Positions 59,433 through 64,000 of a DNA stretch of 64,000 nt are shown one piece after another (positions within the stretch are counted from its first letter, which is position 1; every line of letters begins with the position of its first letter). Made by a program: the position numbers and the translations under genes. The notes under the pieces are model-generated. The model was not told where the DNA came from. It was given only the letters and a program-made list of their open reading frames with translations, and made no database searches. This DNA is from 1-14-0-10-37-14 sp037130845 (GTDB lineage Bacteria > Patescibacteriota > Patescibacteriia > Patescibacteriales > Patescibacteriaceae): NCBI GenBank assembly GCA_037130845.1, contig JBAXSE010000005.1, positions 10,115 through 74,114 on the forward strand, in the 5' to 3' direction.

Positions 59433-60386
59433 TTAATTGACGGCTGGTTGATAACAGACCGTTTTTGAGCGTTGAAAGACGCTGATAGTGAGGCAAGTAT
59501 CATTATAATGGCCCCAGCAATTGCCGTCTTCGCCCTTGCCGCTGCCGTTGCAGTCCATGGTAGCTGTGCCGCCAGTGTAGACCAGGACGTGGCCAGAGGC
59601 CACGCTTCCATCGGAGGGCATGTTTCTGTTTAGGCGGCCTGGGTATCCCCAAAGTGTTCCTGGCTGCATCTGTTGGTTGTTGAGATAAAGTTGGCCGTTT
59701 TCATAGCGACAGCTGGTGATTTCGTTGCAATTAGAGAATATACTTGCGGTATTTTGGCCGTAGGGGTTGCTCAGGCCGGAGCAGTATAGGACCTTGCTGG
59801 CATAAGACGAACAATCGTACCAAAATTTACCGGGTCGGCTGGCAATCGGCAAAGTGCGCATTGTTTCGTCGTAAGCCATAACGCCGTTAAAGCTGGCGGC
59901 AACCTGTGAGATGACCGCCGAGCCGCCAGTTTTGGGACAGAAAACATTAGGCGGCGTTGCGCTGTTGTTATTAAAACTGCGCCCATTAGCATCGCCGCCT
60001 TGCGTGTCGTTGATATAGACATCTTTTAGAATTGTTTCTTGGCGATCGATGTATGACACGTCTAGCGATTTGAACAATAGTAAATCTTTATTAATCATGC
60101 CTAGTATCAGATAGGCGCACAGTCCGACTGATAGGCCGTATAATGAATCCTGGATCCAGGCTTTGGCTTTGGTTACCTTGGCCGGGTTGCCCATAGACAA
60201 AACCCACATCATGCCGCCGATAGCTACGCCCAAAACAGCCAGGACACCGATCGCTGACATGCCGAACTGATAAAGCGAAACAATATAGTTGCCGATGCCT
60301 CCCGCGGAGCCGCTTTGAGCTAGGGCAGGAGTAGTATAAAACAATAGTATGCTTAATAGTATGGAAAATCTGGATAGTCGAGTCAT
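59433..60386 (-). CDS. VirB2-like pilin domain fused to NlpC/P60-like domain
   Basis: About 317 residues from the ATG at 60386 (an ATG four codons upstream is possible). A signal peptide (LSILLFYTTPALA) is followed by a T4SS-pilin-like segment. This has two membrane helices (about 32-57, ALGVLAVLGVAIGGMMWVLS type, and 70-92) with the typical GNPAKVTKAKAWIQDSLYGL between them. The C-terminal domain (about 140-315) carries WYDCSSYASKVLY and SGHVLVYTGG, which fit the Cys and His of an NlpC/P60 or CHAP-type peptidase. The domain would lie outside and could cleave wall peptides. The fusion of a pilin-like membrane part with a wall hydrolase is unusual. Confidence 0.75.
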   Translation of the reverse strand: MTRLSRFSILLSILLFYTTPALAQSGSAGGIGNYIVSLYQFGMSAIGVLAVLGVAIGGMMWVLSMGNPAKVTKAKAWIQDSLYGLSVGLCAYLILGMINKDLLLFKSLDVSYIDRQETILKDVYINDTQGGDANGRSFNNNSATPPNVFCPKTGGSAVISQVAASFNGVMAYDETMRTLPIASRPGKFWYDCSSYASKVLYCSGLSNPYGQNTASIFSNCNEITSCRYENGQLYLNNQQMQPGTLWGYPGRLNRNMPSDGSVASGHVLVYTGGTATMDCNGSGKGEDGNCWGHYNDTCLTISVFQRSKTVCYQPAVN

Positions 60387-60428
60387 AAAGCAATGCATGA
60401 TTCATGAATACATTTAATAATGTTTGTC

Positions 60429-61424
60429 TTATTTGTGATAAGTGCAGGTGCAGGTGCCTAGTCCGAAAAACCAACCGCAAAAGCAATCGCCGGTATCGAC
60501 CATGGCGCTTGGGCCACCGCATATGCCTGCAAAGTTATTGCGGCCAACGCATTCGTAATCTGCGCTGCCATTCGTACATTTTTCTCCGCTTGTGTTGTCA
60601 TCGGCTGATTTTCGGCAAGGTTCGCAGGCTCCGTTGTTGCAGTAGCCGTTGGTATTGGATTTTGTATTGCATTTACTGCCGTTATCGCGACCTTTGCAGT
60701 ATTCGGGGTTATCCTTGCCTGTGCACCAGTCTTTGGTGACAGGATTATCCCAGCATTTGCCGTCGTAGATGGTAGTTGAGCTTCCGGCCTTTGGCTGTTC
60801 CATTTTTGCGGTGACAGTGCTTGCAGGAAATTTAAATTGTTCGGTATAGGCATCATAAAATTGATTGCAGTCGTTTTGAGCCCAAGATTTGTCGGCGGTG
60901 TTTAGCGTGGCGCATCTTTTAACACTGCCAAAATGTTGATCTGTTGTGCCGATATTTGCCACTAAATCTCCGTTAATAACGCAGCACATGTATTGGTTGG
61001 AATTTTTACCGTCCGACTTTGCTACAACGCCAGTAAGTTGGGCGGCAGCGCCATAGTAAGTGGCTGGCAAGGTCAATGCTTTTCGGCCGACTATCTCAAT
61101 GTCAGTTGTCGAGCAAAAAACCAAGTCCTTGTTAATCATTGATAGCAGGGCAAAGGCGGATAATACCAGGGCTAAGCCGATCAGTCCATCCGTAATCCAG
61201 CCTTTGGCCTTGCCGATACTGCCGGGGTTGCCGACCGACATGACCCACATCAAGCCGCCGACAGCCACGGCCAGAGCCGCGACAATACCTACGGCGCCCA
61301 TAGCGAAATCGTAGATGGAGGCAATATAATTGCAGATACCGGCCGTACTTTGGGCATAGACGGTGCGCGCGGGCAAAATAATGATAGCCGATACAAGGGT
61401 TAGGACTTTGATTATATGTTTCAT
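60429..61424 (-). CDS. VirB2-like pilin domain protein with Cys-rich C-terminus
   Basis: A 331-residue protein. A signal peptide (VLTLVSAIIILPARTVYA) is followed by a T4SS-pilin-like segment with two membrane helices (about 40-63 and 77-97) and MSVGNPGSIGKAKGWITDGLIGL between them. It is clearly paralogous to the next gene in this part. The C-terminal 220 residues are rich in cysteine (about 20) and Asn/Gly/Thr, with short CKG, CNT, CNNGACEPC units; probably a disulfide-stabilised extracellular region. The DsbA-like gene at the head of the operon could serve it. Its ATG overlaps the porA stop as ATGA. Confidence 0.75.
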   Translation of the reverse strand: MKHIIKVLTLVSAIIILPARTVYAQSTAGICNYIASIYDFAMGAVGIVAALAVAVGGLMWVMSVGNPGSIGKAKGWITDGLIGLALVLSAFALLSMINKDLVFCSTTDIEIVGRKALTLPATYYGAAAQLTGVVAKSDGKNSNQYMCCVINGDLVANIGTTDQHFGSVKRCATLNTADKSWAQNDCNQFYDAYTEQFKFPASTVTAKMEQPKAGSSTTIYDGKCWDNPVTKDWCTGKDNPEYCKGRDNGSKCNTKSNTNGYCNNGACEPCRKSADDNTSGEKCTNGSADYECVGRNNFAGICGGPSAMVDTGDCFCGWFFGLGTCTCTYHK

Positions 61425-62584
61425 AAATCAATGATAATAGGCTTAGATATTTTTTTGGCAGCCATTTTTATGATTTGAGCGATAGTGGCCTGGCTGATAG
61501 TTTTGCCGCCTAGGCCGCAGACCATGCTGTTGATATTCAGATTGGAGCCATAAAGCGCGGCCTTGACCTCGGCGGTGAGCGGGGCTTCGGCGCCGTTGGA
61601 GATGGCTCGGTCTAGGACTGCCAGATTTTTTAATCCAGAGCAGAGTTTTTTGAGGTCGCCCTCTGGGAAAGGGCGGAAAGTCTTGAGCCTGATAAGGGCA
61701 ATATCGGGGTGATTTTCTTGTAGAGATGTTTTAAAAGTTCCTGCGACAGAGCCGGTGACCAAGATGGCCGTTTGAGCTTTTTTCGGCCCGTACCATTCCA
61801 GTAGGCCATTATTGGTCGAGGAATAATTTGTTAAGCTGCCAGTGTCCATGGTTTTATAATACTCGGCAAAAACTTTGTTGATTAATTTATCAGCACCTGT
61901 AAGCTTGGCGGCAGTGGCCAGTTTTAGGCCTTGAAATTGTTCGGTGTCGGCCAGAGTGCCCAGACTGCGGGGGTGGGATGTTTGCAAGGCAGGCGGTAAT
62001 TTGGGGCCCAAAAATTTTTGCACTGCATCGCTATCGGGAGGGCAGGCCGGTTCGCTGGTGTGCGTAAGCAGAAAGCCATCGACATTGACCGCGACAGGCA
62101 GCTGTAATTCGGCAGCCAAACGAAAAGCGATAATATGCATATCAATCGCTTCTTGGGCGGATTCGGCAAAGAGCATCAGCCAGCCGGCATCGCGCATAGC
62201 CATGGCATCGGATAGATCGTTCCAAATATTGATAGGCGCTGATAAAGATCGGTTGGCCAGGGTCATGACGACAGGTAATTCTAGGCCGGCGATGTTATAG
62301 ACGACTTCCAGCATGTGCAGCAAGCCTTGTGAGCTGGTGGCGGTATAGGCGCGTTCACCGGCCGCCGCGGCGCCCAGCACCATGCTGGCGGCGGCGGTTT
62401 CTGATTCGGCGCGCAGGAATTGGCAATCAAGCGTGCCTTGGGCCTTAAAGCGGGCCAAGTCCTCGACAATGTGAGTCTGTGGAGTAATGGGAAAGGCGGC
62501 CACTACGCCTGGCCGGCAAGCAGCGACGGCCATGGCGATGGCGCGCGAACCTTCTAGTATCTTTAGTTTATCGTGTTTGGGCAT
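61421..62584 (-). CDS. porA: 2-oxoacid:ferredoxin oxidoreductase, alpha subunit
   Basis: A 387-residue alpha subunit. The pyrimidine-binding domain begins with EGSRAIAMAVAACRPGVVAAFPITPQTHIVEDLA, which is the POR N-terminal hallmark, and RAESETAAASMVLGAAAAG follows. Domain II has LVTGSVAGTFKTSL, FRPFP and a C-terminal YGSNLNINSMVCGLGGKTIS. Its start overlaps porG by 17 bases and its stop overlaps the downstream pilin gene by four bases, so all three are translationally coupled. Together with PorB and PorG it would link 2-oxoacid oxidation to ferredoxin. Confidence 0.9.
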   Translation of the reverse strand: MPKHDKLKILEGSRAIAMAVAACRPGVVAAFPITPQTHIVEDLARFKAQGTLDCQFLRAESETAAASMVLGAAAAGERAYTATSSQGLLHMLEVVYNIAGLELPVVMTLANRSLSAPINIWNDLSDAMAMRDAGWLMLFAESAQEAIDMHIIAFRLAAELQLPVAVNVDGFLLTHTSEPACPPDSDAVQKFLGPKLPPALQTSHPRSLGTLADTEQFQGLKLATAAKLTGADKLINKVFAEYYKTMDTGSLTNYSSTNNGLLEWYGPKKAQTAILVTGSVAGTFKTSLQENHPDIALIRLKTFRPFPEGDLKKLCSGLKNLAVLDRAISNGAEAPLTAEVKAALYGSNLNINSMVCGLGGKTISQATIAQIIKMAAKKISKPIIIDL

Positions 62585-63134
62585 AGAGTTGTCGGTAGCC
62601 TTCTTTGGCAGCTTGTTGGTTGATTTGAATTAGTTCATTTTTCTTGTCTGAAAATTTTTCTGCTATGGCTGATTGCAGGCTTTCGAGATCAATCAGCCCG
62701 CTGACAGCCGCCCATCCTCCTAATAGAGCGCTATTGGCAGCTAGCGGGCTTGCCAAGTCGTCTGCTATTTTTTTGGCGTCCAGGGTGTAGATCTTTGCTT
62801 TTAATTTAGCGATTTTGGCGGATAACGTAGCTGAATTCGCGCTAGAATTAATTAATAATTTGGCGCGGCGGTCGATGCCGGCCAGAGTATCGGGGTTGGA
62901 TAATGCTTTGTCGGTTGTCAGTATCAGCCAATCGGGGCGGGCAATCGGCGCGCGCGTTAAGACTGGAGCATCGGCAAAGCGCAAAGATGCCGAAACAGGC
63001 GCTCCGGTGCGTTCCGGTCCGAAAGAGGGCATGGCTTGAGTCCAAAAGCCGAATTGCCAGCCGGCTAAGGCCAGGATTTCGGCTGCGGTTACGACGCCTT
63101 GGCCGCCCAAGCCGTGGATGCGGATTTCTATCAT
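62568..63134 (-). CDS. porG: 2-oxoacid:ferredoxin oxidoreductase, gamma subunit
   Basis: A 188-residue gamma subunit. The N-terminal IRIHGLGGQGVVTAAEILA is the family signature, followed by MPSFGPERTGAPVSASLRF and a C-terminal LGGWAAVSGLIDLESLQSAIAEKF. The separate gamma, alpha and beta genes are the archaeal/thermophile-like arrangement. It starts one base after the DsbA-like stop and overlaps porA. No delta (ferredoxin) gene is adjacent. Confidence 0.9.
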   Translation of the reverse strand: MIEIRIHGLGGQGVVTAAEILALAGWQFGFWTQAMPSFGPERTGAPVSASLRFADAPVLTRAPIARPDWLILTTDKALSNPDTLAGIDRRAKLLINSSANSATLSAKIAKLKAKIYTLDAKKIADDLASPLAANSALLGGWAAVSGLIDLESLQSAIAEKFSDKKNELIQINQQAAKEGYRQLYAQTR

Positions 63135-63135
63135 A

Positions 63136-63843
63136 TTATTTAGGGATGCTTTCGATGATTTGAGATAATTGATCGGCGGTTAAAGCGTTAGACACGGCCT
63201 GGCCGTTAAAATACCAGGTTGGAGTGCCCGGAATCTTGAGAGCGTCAACCGCGTCCCTGATGTCTGTTGTAATGTTGTCTAAGTATTTTTTGCTGACTAG
63301 GCATTGGCGGAATTTGACGCTGTCGAGGCGGAGCTGATTGGCAAAGCCGACTAGCTCTTCTATATCGTTGCCTAGGGTGTCGTTCTGATTATCGAATAAG
63401 ATGTTGGCCATTTCCCAATAACGGCCTTGTTCGCCGGCGCAGTGGCCGGCTAAAGCCAGGGCGATGCTGCGATTGTCAGCGGCGTAGGTGCGCAACACTA
63501 GGCGCGTGTCTTTGGCGTATTTATTTTTGATAACATTGAGCGAAGGAAAGCTGGCGTGTGAATAAGGGCAAGTAAAATCGGTGAATTCCACAATCGACAG
63601 TGAGCCTTTGGCTGGACCGGTAATCATCCAGGGCAAAGTTGAAGTGCCTTCGATCATTTTTTTGCGGGTCGGGGTATAAGGTATGAGCTCGGTTTGTTGC
63701 ACGGCTGATTCCGACTCTTGCGGGTTAAAAAGCTTGTTGGGGCTGGTGGGGTCAAAGATGACTAATAGGACAAATAATAATATAGCCAGCACTCCGATGA
63801 GCACCCATTTTCCCCAACCCGGCCAGAGTGAATTGTTTTTCAT
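63136..63843 (-). CDS. DsbA-like thioredoxin-fold protein, membrane anchored
   Basis: A 235-residue protein with one N-terminal helix (about 11-31, KWVLIGVLAILLFVLLVIF) and a thioredoxin-fold domain with a helical insertion (about 70-235). The active-site region reads FTDFTCPYSHASF, so the CXXC motif has only its first cysteine. The cis-proline loop is IPGTPTWYFNG. Family members with CPYC oxidise or isomerise disulfides outside the membrane; a monothiol form may act as isomerase or binding protein. It is the first gene of the operon and the Cys-rich pilin-like protein is a plausible client. Confidence 0.82.
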   Translation of the reverse strand: MKNNSLWPGWGKWVLIGVLAILLFVLLVIFDPTSPNKLFNPQESESAVQQTELIPYTPTRKKMIEGTSTLPWMITGPAKGSLSIVEFTDFTCPYSHASFPSLNVIKNKYAKDTRLVLRTYAADNRSIALALAGHCAGEQGRYWEMANILFDNQNDTLGNDIEELVGFANQLRLDSVKFRQCLVSKKYLDNITTDIRDAVDALKIPGTPTWYFNGQAVSNALTADQLSQIIESIPK

Positions 63844-63934
63844 AAAATAATTTGCTAAAATGAGGCTAGTTTATCTAGCTAAGATAATTGATCGGAAGCC
63901 TGATTGTTTGTTGGGCTAATTATATCATAGTCTT

Positions 63935-64000
63935 ATGTCAAAACCAAGCATTAATCATTACGAACAAAAATTGGAAAACAAGGCAGCCAGACGCTCGGCC
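63935..64000 (+). CDS. Partial gene, 5' end only
   Basis: Twenty-two codons from an ATG at 63935 run to the window edge (SKPSINHYEQKLENKAARRSA). It is divergent from the DsbA-like gene. The product is too short to identify. TATCAT (63923-63928) upstream is a possible -10 box with a leader of only a few bases. Confidence 0.45.
   Translation, partial: MSKPSINHYEQKLENKAARRSA

Overview
The window looks like a chromosomal segment of a Patescibacteria (CPR) bacterium, of the Falkowbacteria/Parcubacteria type. The support is a set of families typical of those genomes: a DUF4012 envelope protein, a DUF5667 protein beside an ECF sigma factor, a large S-layer-like protein, KGxAWY envelope modules with thrombospondin-3-like calcium repeats, a pseudopilin-like segment in a secreted protein, many GT4 glycosyltransferases and a compact 2-oxoacid:ferredoxin oxidoreductase. 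The standard code fits, with TGA, TAA and TAG all used as stops. Many genes lack a clear Shine-Dalgarno sequence, and several promoters sit so close to the ATG that the mRNA would be leaderless or nearly so. I found no rRNA, tRNA, CRISPR array, phage module or ordinary transposase gene.

Layout. 0-13 kb: cell-wall precursor genes (murG, murC, murB), a MacA/MacB-like exporter (adaptor, ATPase, two permeases) interrupted by one opposite-strand gene, a DUF4012 protein and mreB. 13-27 kb: surface glycan genes (four GT4/GT2 glycosyltransferases, a nucleotide-sugar SDR, DUF2304, a GT-C-like membrane protein), together with two secreted proteins with T9SS-like C-terminal domains and a secreted subtilase. 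27-41 kb: a mosaic of secreted and housekeeping genes (a modular calcium-binding protein, an H1-like basic protein, DUF2062, a cytochrome b5 lipoprotein, PlsC-like, SNase-like, MFS and HtrA-like proteins, a 919-residue secreted helical protein and a GT2-GtrA fusion). 41-56 kb: HU, ECF sigma, DUF5667 membrane protein, methyltransferase, the 1271-residue S-layer-like protein and its paralogue, an O-antigen-ligase-like TPR protein, a zinc-ribbon/TSP3 protein and a zinc phospholipase-like protein. 56-64 kb: a TrpR/YerC-like regulator between identical palindromes, then a minus-strand operon. That operon mixes the three Por subunits with two VirB2-like pilin proteins (one carrying an NlpC/P60-like domain), a lytic transglycosylase, a 3D-domain protein and a DsbA-like protein.

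The most unusual features are non-coding. (1) Long perfect palindromes share the core CAGTAWACTAGTWTACTG. Two identical copies bracket the TrpR-like gene, and two related ones lie 20 kb away between convergent genes. (2) Six copies of a covarying hairpin (GGAG foot, AYCYCC...GGRGRT stem, AAATA tail) form the inverted ends of short elements that fill intergenic gaps. Three copies lie directly upstream of glycosyltransferase starts, with GGAG in their 3' arm. (3) Several smaller interspersed hairpin repeats recur, one apparently inside a coding sequence. Together the genes describe a small cell that invests heavily in peptidoglycan synthesis, surface glycans, an S-layer and secreted or cell-wall-remodelling proteins.
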